Positions 29,198 to 38,551 of a stretch of 64,000 nt of DNA are shown piece by piece. The number at the start of each line of letters is the position of its first letter. Within the stretch, counting starts at the first letter, position 1. The DNA comes from Nostoc sphaeroides (GTDB lineage: Bacteria > Cyanobacteriota > Cyanobacteriia > Cyanobacteriales > Nostocaceae), in assembly GCF_003443655.1 (NCBI RefSeq), contig NZ_CP031941.1:3532501-3596500 (forward strand). Direction: 5' to 3'. A program made the translations under genes and the position numbers. The notes below the pieces were generated by a model. That model saw nothing but the letters and a program-made list of their open reading frames with translations. It searched no databases and was not told the DNA's origin.

Positions 29198-31360
29198 ATG
29201 AAAATTATACTCACAATAAGCTTAGTAGCCTTTATTACTGGCTTATTAATTTACTTCCTACTGACCTCAAAAGGTCGAATTTTGCTCAAATCTTTAGTGG
29301 CAAAAATAAACTGCCAATGGCGGAGACTTAGCTTTGGCAAGCTTAACCGACTAGGATCAAGATTTTCCAAGACTATAACAATTGCTGCGATTATTATGGT
29401 AGCAGTAATCGCTGGAAATAGTGTATCGGCGCAGGTTACGGGGTCGGCTCCAGTTTCGCTCAAGAGCGTATCGGTTCCAGAACCTGACAATCTTGGAGAC
29501 TTTGTAAAAAACAAAGCAGCTGCAATCAAGTTAGGAAAGACTCTTTTTTGGGATATGCAGGCTGGGAGCGACGGACAGACCTCCTGTGCTAGTTGTCACT
29601 TCCATGCTGGAGCCGACAATAGATCCATAAATCAGATTTCTCCTGGGCTTTTGCGGATTAACGCTGATCGTACAGAGAATCCAGATACAATTTTTAATAT
29701 AGGCGGCGGGCCAAACTACCAGCTAACAAAACAAGATTTTCCCTTTCACAAGCTGTCAAATCCAAATGATTCTACAACTGTGGTATCTGACAGTAACGAT
29801 GTTAGCTCATCTCAAGGAGTCGCCAATACAAAATTTCTTGGTGTTATACCTGGTAGCTCAAAAGATATAGAAACAAGTGAGCCAGATCCAGTGTTTAAAG
29901 TGGGAGGTATCAATGTGCGCCGCGTCCAGCCGCGTAATACGCCAACCGTAATTAATGCAGCATTCAACTTCCGCAACTTCTGGGATGGAAGGGCACAAGA
30001 TATCTTTAATGGGGTGAATCCCTTCGGTTTAAGAGATCCTAACGCCTCTGTCGTGAAAGCAGAAAATCCAAATCAGCTTAAATTTGTCAAAGTCAGCCTG
30101 AATAATTCGTCTTTAGCTTCCCAGGCGGTCGGGCCGCCACTCAGTTCCTTCGAGTCGTCTGCTGATGGTCGCACTTTTCAAGAAATTGGTAATAAGTTTG
30201 GTCAAATTGACCTCAGCAAATTTATAGTTGTCAATGGTTCGCTGGACAATATTCTGTCAATTGGGGGTACAAAGCTCCCCAGAGTCTTGGGGCAAAAGTT
30301 ATCTGGACTCACACCACTAGGCAAACAGGTTGTGCATCCACAAGACAGCGTTTTAGGCGCAGACAGTGCATATCCTCAGCCCGGACTCAAGGATAAAACC
30401 TACGAGGATCTGATTCAAGATGCCTTTAAGCCAGAGTGGTGGAACTCTAATCAACTCATCCAAGTTGATGCTGAAGGTAAACGGACTTTTGTTAACAAAC
30501 CTGATAACTCTTCCCAAACTAATGAGTACAGGCTGTTGGATTATAACTTCTCGCTATTCTTTGGGCTTGCAGTTCAGTTGTACGAGTCTACACTCATTGC
30601 CAACGATACACCCTACGATCGCTTCTTAGAAGGAAATACCAACGCCCTCACCGTGCAGCAGCAACGAGGTAAACAACTATTCGAGGGTAAAGCTGCCTGC
30701 ATATTCTGCCATAGTGGGTTGGAACTCACTAGCGCCTCGGTTAGCAACGTCAAGAACCAAAGACTTAGAGCCACTACCAGCACTCCCAAAACCGTCTCGG
30801 ACAAAGGTTACTTCAATATCGGTGTTAGACCCACCCTAGAAGATATCAGTCTTGGTGGTAAAGACCCATTTGGTAATCCGCTTTCGGAGTCGGGGGTAGC
30901 TGCTTTGGGGAAATTCCCGCTACTTCTCGGTTCAAGCCCCAACGTTACAGTTAGCCCCAATGACACAGTAGTTGCAGACGGACTGTTTAAGACTCCTGGA
31001 CTACGCAACATAGAACTCACAGCTCCTTACTTCCACAATGGTGGCTATTTGACTTTGCCGCAAGTGGTAGACTTCTATAATCGTGGTGGAGATTTCCGTC
31101 AGCAAGGGGTTCTCCGCCCATTGGGATTAAGCGAAACTGAAAAAGATGACTTGGTGGCTTTCTTGAAAGGACTCACTGATGAGCGAGTTGTCTCTGAGAA
31201 AGCGCCCTTTGACCACCCGCAACTGTTCGTTCCCAATGGACATTTCGGTAATTCTATGTATGTTGTCAATGATGGTACTGGCAAAGCTGCCGATAACCTA
31301 ATAGAAATTCCTGCTGTTGGTAAGAATGGTGGTAAAGGTACTCCAAATTTCCTGAACTAA
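29198..31360 (+). CDS. Di-haem cytochrome c peroxidase / MauG-like protein
   Basis: A periplasmic redox protein with two c-type haems. From the ATG at 29198 (720 residues) the N terminus has one hydrophobic helix (about 3-23) and a second hydrophobic stretch (about 60-80, ending VSAQ), perhaps the true signal. Haem sites are CASCHFHAG (about residue 132) and CIFCHSG (about 502), with GLFKTPGLRNIELTAPYFHNGG near 610 as in the peroxidase C-terminal domain. It is larger than classical CcpA (about 330), as are MauG-like relatives. The length between haem sites suggests an insert. Start is uncertain, since no good ribosome site is seen. Confidence 0.88.
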   Translation: MKIILTISLVAFITGLLIYFLLTSKGRILLKSLVAKINCQWRRLSFGKLNRLGSRFSKTITIAAIIMVAVIAGNSVSAQVTGSAPVSLKSVSVPEPDNLGDFVKNKAAAIKLGKTLFWDMQAGSDGQTSCASCHFHAGADNRSINQISPGLLRINADRTENPDTIFNIGGGPNYQLTKQDFPFHKLSNPNDSTTVVSDSNDVSSSQGVANTKFLGVIPGSSKDIETSEPDPVFKVGGINVRRVQPRNTPTVINAAFNFRNFWDGRAQDIFNGVNPFGLRDPNASVVKAENPNQLKFVKVSLNNSSLASQAVGPPLSSFESSADGRTFQEIGNKFGQIDLSKFIVVNGSLDNILSIGGTKLPRVLGQKLSGLTPLGKQVVHPQDSVLGADSAYPQPGLKDKTYEDLIQDAFKPEWWNSNQLIQVDAEGKRTFVNKPDNSSQTNEYRLLDYNFSLFFGLAVQLYESTLIANDTPYDRFLEGNTNALTVQQQRGKQLFEGKAACIFCHSGLELTSASVSNVKNQRLRATTSTPKTVSDKGYFNIGVRPTLEDISLGGKDPFGNPLSESGVAALGKFPLLLGSSPNVTVSPNDTVVADGLFKTPGLRNIELTAPYFHNGGYLTLPQVVDFYNRGGDFRQQGVLRPLGLSETEKDDLVAFLKGLTDERVVSEKAPFDHPQLFVPNGHFGNSMYVVNDGTGKAADNLIEIPAVGKNGGKGTPNFLN

Positions 31361-31430
31361 CTAGCAATTTGAGTTAGTCGCTCAGGTGTCAAAACAATTC
31401 AAAATTCAAAATTATCAATTTCATTATTAC

Positions 31431-31490
31431 AATCAGTGGGGGCTTGAAACCAGCCACTGATTGTAGACCACTGATTCTTTGAATCAGTGG
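31431..31490. repeat. AATCAGTGGGGGC hairpin pair
   Basis: AATCAGTGG...CCACTGATT twice in succession, downstream of the peroxidase gene; the second copy repeats GAATCAGTGGGGGCAAGAAA. Likely a dispersed repeat; it may also stop transcription. Confidence 0.5.
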
Positions 31491-31714
31491 GGGCAAGAAA
31501 AGAGCGAATTAATTAATTCAAAATTATTCTTCTTACTCCTAACAGAATTTTGAATTTTGAATTTTGAATTCAAAAAATGGTAAAAGCAGGGGGAAATAAG
31601 CGAAAAAAATTACTTCCTTGTCCCCCTGCTCTTTGCATAAGCTGTGGCGCAAATAAGATTGCACAACTAGGGCGCTCATGTTGCCCACCCCACAAAAGAT
31701 TCATTTTTTTGAGG

Positions 31715-31804
31715 ATGCAAATTAAAAGATTTTTAGCTTACTTACAAACTGACGCTAATTTACAATCAAAAATTGAAGCAGCTTTAATTACTTGGTTTAT
31801 TTAA
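31715..31804 (+). pseudogene. Short stub resembling a Nif11-type leader peptide N terminus
   Basis: An ATG with GAGG just before it opens 29 codons: MQIKRFLAYLQTDANLQSKI then EAALITWFI and stop. The part FLAYLQTDANLQSKI is like the start of Nif11-type leader peptides, which are usually 70 or more residues. If so it is truncated. The evidence is one short motif. Confidence 0.3.
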
Positions 31805-31810
31805 TTAAGG

Positions 31811-32491
31811 TTAAGTTTCAGAAGACTGGCGGATTTGCTCCAAACTTCGGTTAAGCCAGTCTTCATACCAATCATAAAAACTTAAAGGCTGCTCCTCATT
31901 ATTGCTATTTGGATAAGAATCATCAGGGTTGATGTCATGGAAAGCATGGCAAAAACTCAAACAAGCAGGATATATTCCATTATCATTAGTCCGGTCATCT
32001 ATCCAGATTTTTCCTGACTGCTCCCCAGTAACGATTAACATCGCATAAATTCCACAGCCATAATTTGTAATGGTAAGAGTACCCTGGATAAATTTATCGT
32101 CGAAGTAGTCATTATTGTTTGTAACCAAATCTGTATTATTTTTAACAATTAAATCCAAATTATTCCATGCTTTTGTGAAAGGAAATGGTTTAGAGAGAAT
32201 TTCGTAGTTCTCAGGGTATAGTTTTTCTGGGATGACATCTTCAGATTCAATTCCCGATAGTCCAGATAAGCCGTATCCTGGCCCCGCACCACCATTACCA
32301 ATTTCTAAGAGAAAGTTTCGATATTCACTTGGTAGCGTAATATTGTATCTAGATTCAAACACTTGAATATCCTTGTTACTTAAGCAAGGTTTGAATTGAT
32401 ATTGGTGTGATTCTGAGCCAAAAACCTCAAATGTAGCGTCTAAAATAGCTAATTGAGTTAAGTTTTTCTTTAATTGCAAAACTTTATTCAT
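31811..32491 (-). CDS. SMI1/KNR4 (SUKH) family protein
   Basis: SUKH proteins often act as immunity proteins against secreted toxins. The 226-residue product has the SUKH core: FESRYNITLPSEYRNFLLEI followed by GNGGAGPGYGLSGL (about residues 44-77), then ITNYGCGIYAMLIVTGEQSGK (about 135-155) and WYEDWLNRS near the end. No signal peptide, so cytoplasmic. No toxin gene was found next to it; the adjacent short stub at 31715 has no toxin features. The immunity role is inferred from the family. Confidence 0.88.
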   Translation of the reverse strand: MNKVLQLKKNLTQLAILDATFEVFGSESHQYQFKPCLSNKDIQVFESRYNITLPSEYRNFLLEIGNGGAGPGYGLSGLSGIESEDVIPEKLYPENYEILSKPFPFTKAWNNLDLIVKNNTDLVTNNNDYFDDKFIQGTLTITNYGCGIYAMLIVTGEQSGKIWIDDRTNDNGIYPACLSFCHAFHDINPDDSYPNSNNEEQPLSFYDWYEDWLNRSLEQIRQSSET

Positions 32492-32613
32492 TATGCGCTC
32501 TAGATTTGGATGGGGGCGCTGCCATATTTTAGATATGGGTCGCTTTTTGCGTCTATGCTGATGCCAAAGCCAGAGGTAGTATTAAGGGAAGAATGAATTA
32601 AGCTTTGCTCGTA

Positions 32614-34071
32614 ATGACTCTGGCTGAAACTCCAAACTACAAAAATTCTAGCAATCCTTTTCTCTCCCTCAACTACGAAAGCGCCTTGGAATCTCTAGGC
32701 GATGACTACTACGATGAGGTTGCAGCAGAGGAATTTCCTCAACACTTACTGCGTTGGCGTAACGATGCACTACTACCCCGCTTGGGTTTAGATCCCCAAC
32801 TAGTCAAAGATGATGATTTTATCACAGCTTTTGGCAAATTTCAGGGGCGTAAACCCTTGTTGGCACTACGTTACCACGGCTATCAATTTGGTGAATATAA
32901 CAGACAGTTAGGTGATGGTAGAGGCTTCCTCTACGGGCAAGTACGCGCTACTGATGGCGAATTGTACGATTTTGGCACAAAAGGTTCTGGAAGAACGCCT
33001 TACTCCCGTGGTGGCGATGGTATGCTGACGCTCAAAGGTGGGGTGCGGGAAGTTCTGGCTGCGGAAGCACTACACCACTTGGGTGTACGTACCTCGCGCT
33101 GTCTTACCATGATTGAAACAGGTTTACCCCTCTGGCGGGGCGATGAACCTTCGCCTACCCGCTCATGTGTGATGATTAGAATGAGCAGTTCTCATATTCG
33201 GTTTGGCACTTTTGAGCGACTGCATTTTTTCCAGCGTCCAGATTTAACTAAGAAGTTATTAGACCACGTAATTGAGCAGTATTATCGACACTTAAGTGCT
33301 GAAGAAGATAAATATGCCTTGTTTTACGCCGAATTAGTGAAACGAGTTGCAGAACTAGTAGCGCAGTGGATGGCGGCTGGCTTTTGTCATGCAGTCCTAA
33401 ATACTGACAATATGTCGATTACGGGAGAGAGTTTTGACTATGGGCCTTACGCGTTTATCCCAACTTATAACCCATCCTTTATAGCTGCATATTTTGACTA
33501 TTATGGACGCTACTGTTACGGTAATCAACCAAGTATTTGTCAGTTGAATTTACAAATGCTCCAGGAACCTTTAAAGGCGATTATCGATAAAGAGGAAATG
33601 GAAGCTGGATTAGCAATGTTTGATGAGTATTATCAAGCTGAATACAGTTCTTTGATGTTGAAAAAGTTAGGTTTTGAGGATTTGCCACATCCAGAAGCTG
33701 GGGAACTGTTGAATCTAACGGTTGAATTTTTGAAAGATAGCCAAGTTGGTTATCACCAGTTTTTTTATGAAATGGCTCGGACTTTTTCATCGAAATGGCG
33801 AGACGAACCAGGTTTTGTGATGAATAGTTCAGATATTGTGCCAGTACCGGGTGCGTCAGGAGTTTTTGATGATTGGTGTATACTCTATCATAAAATTTTG
33901 AATGATTTGGAGAGCGATGGCATTGATGTAATTGCTCAAACTCTAACTGTTCATAATCCGAAAACAGCATTATTAAGACCTGTGATTGAATCTATTTGGG
34001 AACCAATTGCTCAGGAAGATAATTGGCAACCTTTTTATGACTTAATTAAGGCAATTCAGTCTAGGGGGTAG
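32614..34071 (+). CDS. selO: Protein adenylyltransferase SelO (YdiU family)
   Basis: SelO transfers AMP from ATP to Ser, Thr or Tyr of other proteins, using an inverted kinase-like fold. The 485-residue product starts at ATG 32614 ([19 protein letters not shown]). Family marks are [19 protein letters not shown] (about 85-104), [19 protein letters not shown] (about 116-135, nucleotide site) and [20 protein letters not shown] (about 256-276, catalytic Asp and Asn). Length is as expected. It stands alone; regulation is not evident. Confidence 0.94.
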   Translation: MTLAETPNYKNSSNPFLSLNYESALESLGDDYYDEVAAEEFPQHLLRWRNDALLPRLGLDPQLVKDDDFITAFGKFQGRKPLLALRYHGYQFGEYNRQLGDGRGFLYGQVRATDGELYDFGTKGSGRTPYSRGGDGMLTLKGGVREVLAAEALHHLGVRTSRCLTMIETGLPLWRGDEPSPTRSCVMIRMSSSHIRFGTFERLHFFQRPDLTKKLLDHVIEQYYRHLSAEEDKYALFYAELVKRVAELVAQWMAAGFCHAVLNTDNMSITGESFDYGPYAFIPTYNPSFIAAYFDYYGRYCYGNQPSICQLNLQMLQEPLKAIIDKEEMEAGLAMFDEYYQAEYSSLMLKKLGFEDLPHPEAGELLNLTVEFLKDSQVGYHQFFYEMARTFSSKWRDEPGFVMNSSDIVPVPGASGVFDDWCILYHKILNDLESDGIDVIAQTLTVHNPKTALLRPVIESIWEPIAQEDNWQPFYDLIKAIQSRG

Positions 34072-34312
34072 TCAAAGTTAAATAGTCGTGTTTACAGACA
34101 TCCCGCCCAGAACTGAAGTTCCAGGCTGATAGCTTAAGTCCACTCAAGTGGACTAAAATGCAATAGAGTTTAGTTAAGGCTTGATCCTCCCTAACCCTCC
34201 TTTTTAAGGAGGGAACTAGAGCGAACCAATTTATCGGGGGGTTGGGGGGATCTTCCGAGGTCAAAAATCACTAAGTGAACTGTATTGGACTAAAATCATC
34301 TATTCAGTCCGC
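34072..34312. repeat. Intergenic repeats between selO and the ABC gene
   Basis: Includes a palindrome around AAGTCCACTCAAGTGGACT (about 34135-34155) and a CCTCCTTTTTAAGGAGGG repeat (about 34195-34216). No gene is seen. Confidence 0.5.
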
Positions 34313-36109
34313 CTAACTAAACTGCTGGGCATAAAACCGCGCATAGCGACGCTCTAAGGCTAATAATTCTTCATGGGTTCCCGATTCGACAATTTGTCCT
34401 TGTTCGAGAACTAAAATACGATCGCACCTTCTAACTGTCGATAAACGGTGAGCAATAATAAACACTGTGCGTTTTTCCATCAATCTTTCCAGTGCTTCCT
34501 GTACCAGTGCTTCTGACTCAGAATCTAATGCTGATGTCGCTTCATCGAGAATCAAGATTTGGGGATTGAGCAGAACAGCACGAGCGATCGCAATTCTTTG
34601 TCTTTGTCCCCCTGATAAGTTTACCCCACGTTCACCCACCCAAGTCTGATAACCTTCTGGCAGTTGGCTAATAAACTGATGAGCATTAGCAATTTTCGCC
34701 GCCTCTGTAACTGCTTCCATATCAAAAACATCTTGCCCAAAGGCGATATTTTGGGCAATTGTCCCGGAAAACATGATGGTTTCTTGGGGAACAATCCCAA
34801 TTTGTCGCCGTAGACTATGCAGCTTGACATCTCGAATATCAACACCATCAATTAATATTTGACCAGTTTCGGGATCGTAAAAACGGGGGAGGAGATTGAC
34901 AAATGTGGTTTTACCAGCACCAGAAGCACCCACAAGAGCGATCGCTTCACCTGGTGATACTAATAAACTGATATCTTTTAATACAGGTTCACCCGGTTTA
35001 TAAGCGAAGGAAATATGACGATATTCTACTTTGCCATTGACTGGGGGGAGAGCGATCGCATTTATCTTTTCAATCACTGTCGGCTGAATTGCCATCAATT
35101 CAAAAACGCGATCAACAGATGCTTCACCCTGTTTAAATTCATTGTAGTTGTTAGTAGTATGACCAATGGGATCAATTAACAGCGCCGCCGCCGCCAGATA
35201 ACTGAAAAAATTCGCCACTGTTAAGTTACCTTGGGAAATTTGCCACGCTCCCACAATCAGTAACGATAAGGCACTTAAGGCTTCCAAAAATCCGATGATG
35301 GGAATCTGAATCGCTTTCAGGCGTTCGGCTGAGTATTTGGCTTTGAGACTGCGTTCTGCTTCATGGCCAAAGCGGGCGATTTCGTAATTTTCGGCAGCAA
35401 AAGCCTGTACCAAACGAATACCGTTGAAAACTTCCGCGAGGATGGCTGATAAACCCGACACGCGATTTTGACTTTTTAAGGAATACTTGCGTAACCGTTC
35501 ACCAAACCAGCCAACTAAAATACCCATTAACGGTGCAACTATCACCGTTGCTAATGTCAGTTGCCAATTCAGGTAAATCATGTAAATCGGAATTGCTAGC
35601 AACTGCAAAATGCAGGGGATAAAGTCGTGAAATACTTTATTTACCACTTCGCCAATGCGGTCAACATCTTCGGTGAGGCGGTAAGATAAATCACCTGCTT
35701 TTGCGGTTTCAAAATAGCTGAGATTTAGCTTTTGCAGATGTGTGTAGACTTGCTGGCGGAGATGAAAAGCAACTCTCAAAGCAGCTTTCGCCATGTACAT
35801 ATCTTGTATAGACTGAAACAAGCCTCTAACAAGAAATACTAAGGCACAACTGCCAGTTATTTGAGCGATCGCTACTACATTACCTTGGGCAAAGGGAGTT
35901 GCCAATTTACCGGCAATATTTATCAACACTAATGTTGCCAGTACGTATCCCAAGATACCAATAAGTCCCCTGGCGATGGTTTGCCACTGGAGTCGGATAT
36001 AAGGCAGCAGTTGCCAGTAATTAGAACGGGTTTTCAAGCTCGAAAGTCCACAACGATATTTTCCTTTGTTTGACGCTAGCAGTTTTTGGTGAGTTTCTGA
36101 ATAGTTCAC
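34313..36109 (-). CDS. ABC exporter, fused permease-ATPase (MsbA/HepA-like)
   Basis: A half-transporter that dimerises in the plasma membrane to export lipid or polysaccharide-linked substrates. The 598-residue protein has six membrane helices (about 45-325, with YFETAKAGDLSYRLTEDVDR and NRVSGLSAILAEVFNGIRLV in the coupling regions) and an ATPase domain with Walker A VGASGAGKTT (about 395), signature NLSGGQRQRIAIARA (about 500), Walker B ILILDEATSALDSES and the H-loop IAHRLSTVRR. It resembles cyanobacterial HepA, which serves heterocyst envelope deposition, but paralogues are common so no symbol is given. No adjoining operon partner. Confidence 0.93.
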   Translation of the reverse strand: MNYSETHQKLLASNKGKYRCGLSSLKTRSNYWQLLPYIRLQWQTIARGLIGILGYVLATLVLINIAGKLATPFAQGNVVAIAQITGSCALVFLVRGLFQSIQDMYMAKAALRVAFHLRQQVYTHLQKLNLSYFETAKAGDLSYRLTEDVDRIGEVVNKVFHDFIPCILQLLAIPIYMIYLNWQLTLATVIVAPLMGILVGWFGERLRKYSLKSQNRVSGLSAILAEVFNGIRLVQAFAAENYEIARFGHEAERSLKAKYSAERLKAIQIPIIGFLEALSALSLLIVGAWQISQGNLTVANFFSYLAAAALLIDPIGHTTNNYNEFKQGEASVDRVFELMAIQPTVIEKINAIALPPVNGKVEYRHISFAYKPGEPVLKDISLLVSPGEAIALVGASGAGKTTFVNLLPRFYDPETGQILIDGVDIRDVKLHSLRRQIGIVPQETIMFSGTIAQNIAFGQDVFDMEAVTEAAKIANAHQFISQLPEGYQTWVGERGVNLSGGQRQRIAIARAVLLNPQILILDEATSALDSESEALVQEALERLMEKRTVFIIAHRLSTVRRCDRILVLEQGQIVESGTHEELLALERRYARFYAQQFS

Positions 36110-36317
36110 TAATTAGTTACAAACTGTTTTAGCGTTGATCCTAGAGTTAATTAGTTCATAAATACTAGATAAATCCATTTAATTGTGGTGTGACAGTTCT
36201 GGGTGTGGAATCCCGGATTTAATCTTGTTTTGAATATTGCACCGCCCTCATCACCAACGCCGTCACAGGTAAAATAGATGTGCGTCAAGTCCCCATCCGC
36301 TAACCCCAGAACCCACC

Positions 36318-36554
36318 ATGACACAAATCACCCTTTCGGATCTCCCCGAAACCATTCAAACCCTACTCAACCAAGCCCAGAAAACAGGCGAACCCCTCAC
36401 TATTACCCAAAACGGTATCCCCTTCGCCATCATTTCCCCCATCAAGAAAAAATCCCTCCTGGAAACCCTTTCCACCCTTGAACCACTGGACGAAGACTTT
36501 GCCGACGTGGACGAAGGATTATTACCCTTAGATGATATTGAGTTTTCAAAATGA
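36318..36554 (+). CDS. Phd/YefM-type antitoxin-like protein without adjacent toxin
   Basis: The 78-residue protein begins MTQITLSDLPETIQTLLNQA and continues with TGEPLTITQNGIPFAIISP, the N-terminal DNA-binding fold of Phd/YefM antitoxins. The C-terminal half is acidic. No toxin follows directly; the next gene is a different antitoxin/toxin pair on the same strand, 63 bases away, so this could be a solitary antitoxin or part of a three-gene cassette. Confidence 0.75.
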   Translation: MTQITLSDLPETIQTLLNQAQKTGEPLTITQNGIPFAIISPIKKKSLLETLSTLEPLDEDFADVDEGLLPLDDIEFSK

Positions 36555-36617
36555 GTTATTTATACTTGATAGAATTGATAAATTAATCAAACTTAACAAT
36601 CTTAAAGAGGCTTAATT

Positions 36618-36944
36618 ATGAAAACCGAACACGAACGCGAACAATTAATCAAAGCTATCAACGTACTGCTAAACCAAGCTTACGATAGTACCCTAGATGA
36701 AATTTATGCACTACTTCAGAAAATCGAAGATGAAGAGGACGAAAACGATTTAAGAGCCTATCATGCTGCTAAAAGTGATATAGAAAATAATAGTCTTATT
36801 GCATGGGACGACATTAAAAAGGAAATCGCTAATGAAAGAAAAAAGGGCGTAGCGTTACTTACGAAGTTAAATTTACCAAGGGGGCTAGAAAAATGTTTAA
36901 AAAACTATCTCAAGAATTACAAGATCGCATACAACCCAAAATAG
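36618..36944 (+). CDS. Antitoxin of a RelE/ParE-type pair, abnormally extended
   Basis: The first 79 residues (MKTEHEREQLIKAINVLLNQ to IKKEIANERKKGVA) look like a complete antitoxin of the type paired with RelE-like toxins, including the acidic middle and SLIAWDDIKKEI end. The frame runs on 29 more residues (LLTKLNLPRGLEKCL...) through the toxin start region, which is not normal. One base change (36856 G to T) would turn TGA into TTA and explain the extension. The protein may be impaired. See the findings. Confidence 0.75.
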   Translation: MKTEHEREQLIKAINVLLNQAYDSTLDEIYALLQKIEDEEDENDLRAYHAAKSDIENNSLIAWDDIKKEIANERKKGVALLTKLNLPRGLEKCLKNYLKNYKIAYNPK

Positions 36945-37120
36945 ATGAGTTGGCTATAGAACCACGTCCCAATGGAGTTAAAAAGTTACAGGGTGAAGAA
37001 AACACATATCGAATTAGAGTAGGCGATTATAGAGTTATATACGATGTTTTCGATGATGTTTTATTAGTAAATGTTATAGATATCGGGCATCGTAGCAAGG
37101 TTTATAAAAATGAAAGTTGA
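36893..37120 (+). CDS. RelE/ParE-type toxin, N terminus shortened
   Basis: The RelE/ParE-type toxin core is present: MFKKLSQELQDRIQPKIDEL, then EPRPNGVKKLQGEENTYRIR and VGDYRVIYDVFDDVLLVNVI ending HRSKVYK. Such toxins usually begin about 13 residues earlier with MTYEVKFTKGA. Here that sequence is present upstream in frame (TYEVKFTKGARK at about 36857-36892) but lacks a start codon, because the expected GTG reads GTT at 36854-36856. The first available start is ATG at 36893. The toxin may be inactive or weakly made; it overlaps the extended antitoxin by 52 bases. Confidence 0.75.
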   Translation: MFKKLSQELQDRIQPKIDELAIEPRPNGVKKLQGEENTYRIRVGDYRVIYDVFDDVLLVNVIDIGHRSKVYKNES

Positions 37121-37353
37121 CAAACAAGAAAATATTAGAGCTATCGCTTACACTGTCTTCGCTACAAGTACTTAAACAAAATTAATTACACACTATTTAG
37201 CAATGAAACCCTTGTCCAGACTAAAAATTGTGTGTAAATAATTCTGTGCGACTTGCTGTCGCTAGTGCGTTCTAAAAAATTAGCCCCCTCCTTACTTCTA
37301 AGGAAAGAGCTAAATTAATCTTCTTTAATTACGAATTACGAATTACGAATTAC

Positions 37354-38352
37354 TTAATATCCGCCTTCTTCTTCGTATTCTGGCTGTCTTTCCTTGACTT
37401 TCTTAGGAATATTCACAGGCTTCGGCGCATCTTCCCAAGCATCGCCGTCTACGTCGTCATAATCATCGTATTCATCAACATAAGGCTTCTTGCTATAGGA
37501 CTGGGCATCATACTTTAGCGGCTGCTGTTGTTGATACCTGTCGCTGCCGGTTGCTTCGCTCCAGTTATCTTCTTCCTCATCTTCTTCGTATTGAATAGAT
37601 TCATACTGCCGCGCCTTCATTACCTGACGCTGTGGCCTTTCCTCTTCCACATAGTCTTCTGTCCATTCCTCTTCCCGCGCTACGGGTTCGGGGGCGCGAA
37701 CTTTTTGCCTGGGTGGCTGCAATGGCACTCCACTAGGCAGTTGATTGGCTGGGGCAACTTGGCGCGGTGGGGTATAGCCGTATTCTTCTTCTATATCTCG
37801 CTCCCAAGGTGCTTTGCCGATACCCAGACGCTCTAGTAAACCAACTGTCAACTGGTTTACCCGTTCTTCGGCTCCCTCAAACACAATCAACCGATTGGGG
37901 CCAGTGCTGACAATTTCATCTACTGAGAACTCGTAAGTACTGAGAAATTGATCGGGAATTTGGGGCAATCCTAAAGAAGCAATAACTATGGAGTTAAGCT
38001 TCCCAGTTTCACCGTTGAACTTGAAGCCCCGAACTTTGCCTAAGACTTCACCTGTTTCTGTAATTACTTCCCAGTTAATCAGATTACTGAGAGATTCAAC
38101 TTCGATATCTTCTATAACATCTTCGTTATCAACCAGGATGACATCACCAATCTGGCTGATGTTGTTGAGGTACATATAGCGCGGTATGCCCGAAATGGAG
38201 ATCAGGCTGTCTCGCAAACCAAGAGCCACAACCTCTCGTTGATCTATATCAACCCAGACTTGACTGATGATGCCTAGCCGCTTGCCGTTGTCGCGGGTAA
38301 TCACCTGGGTATTTAATATGTCGGAACGCCTAATTATCTGTTCGGAGGTCAT
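37354..38352 (-). CDS. PRC-barrel protein with acidic disordered tail
   Basis: PRC-barrel domains bind RNA or proteins; in cyanobacteria such proteins are linked to photosynthetic complexes. The 332-residue product has two PRC-like barrels (about residues 5-85 and 90-175, with VITRDNGKRLGIISQVWVDI and VITETGEVLGKVRGFKFNGE). The rest (about 190-332) is low-complexity, rich in Glu, Asp, Gln and Pro, with clusters of EEDEEEDNWSE and DEYDDYDDVDGD. It has no signal peptide, so it is cytoplasmic or thylakoid-associated. Single gene. Confidence 0.85.
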   Translation of the reverse strand: MTSEQIIRRSDILNTQVITRDNGKRLGIISQVWVDIDQREVVALGLRDSLISISGIPRYMYLNNISQIGDVILVDNEDVIEDIEVESLSNLINWEVITETGEVLGKVRGFKFNGETGKLNSIVIASLGLPQIPDQFLSTYEFSVDEIVSTGPNRLIVFEGAEERVNQLTVGLLERLGIGKAPWERDIEEEYGYTPPRQVAPANQLPSGVPLQPPRQKVRAPEPVAREEEWTEDYVEEERPQRQVMKARQYESIQYEEDEEEDNWSEATGSDRYQQQQPLKYDAQSYSKKPYVDEYDDYDDVDGDAWEDAPKPVNIPKKVKERQPEYEEEGGY

Positions 38353-38551
38353 TCTATACCGAGTCCTGATCTCGAATCCGGTTTAACGCGATATGCAACT
38401 TATTCTTAGAACCCCTCTCCAAACCTCTCCCCCACAGGGAGAGAGGCTTTGATTTTTGCTCCCCAATCCTTTTAGGGAAAGTGTTGGGGGTTAGGTTTGG
38501 GAGAAAGTCGCACATTACGTGGTTTATCTATACACTATTATTAACAAAAAC

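Noticed and set aside
34061..34264. 67-codon reverse frame after selO
   Set aside because: Made of intergenic repeats (CCTCCTTTTTAAGGAGG).
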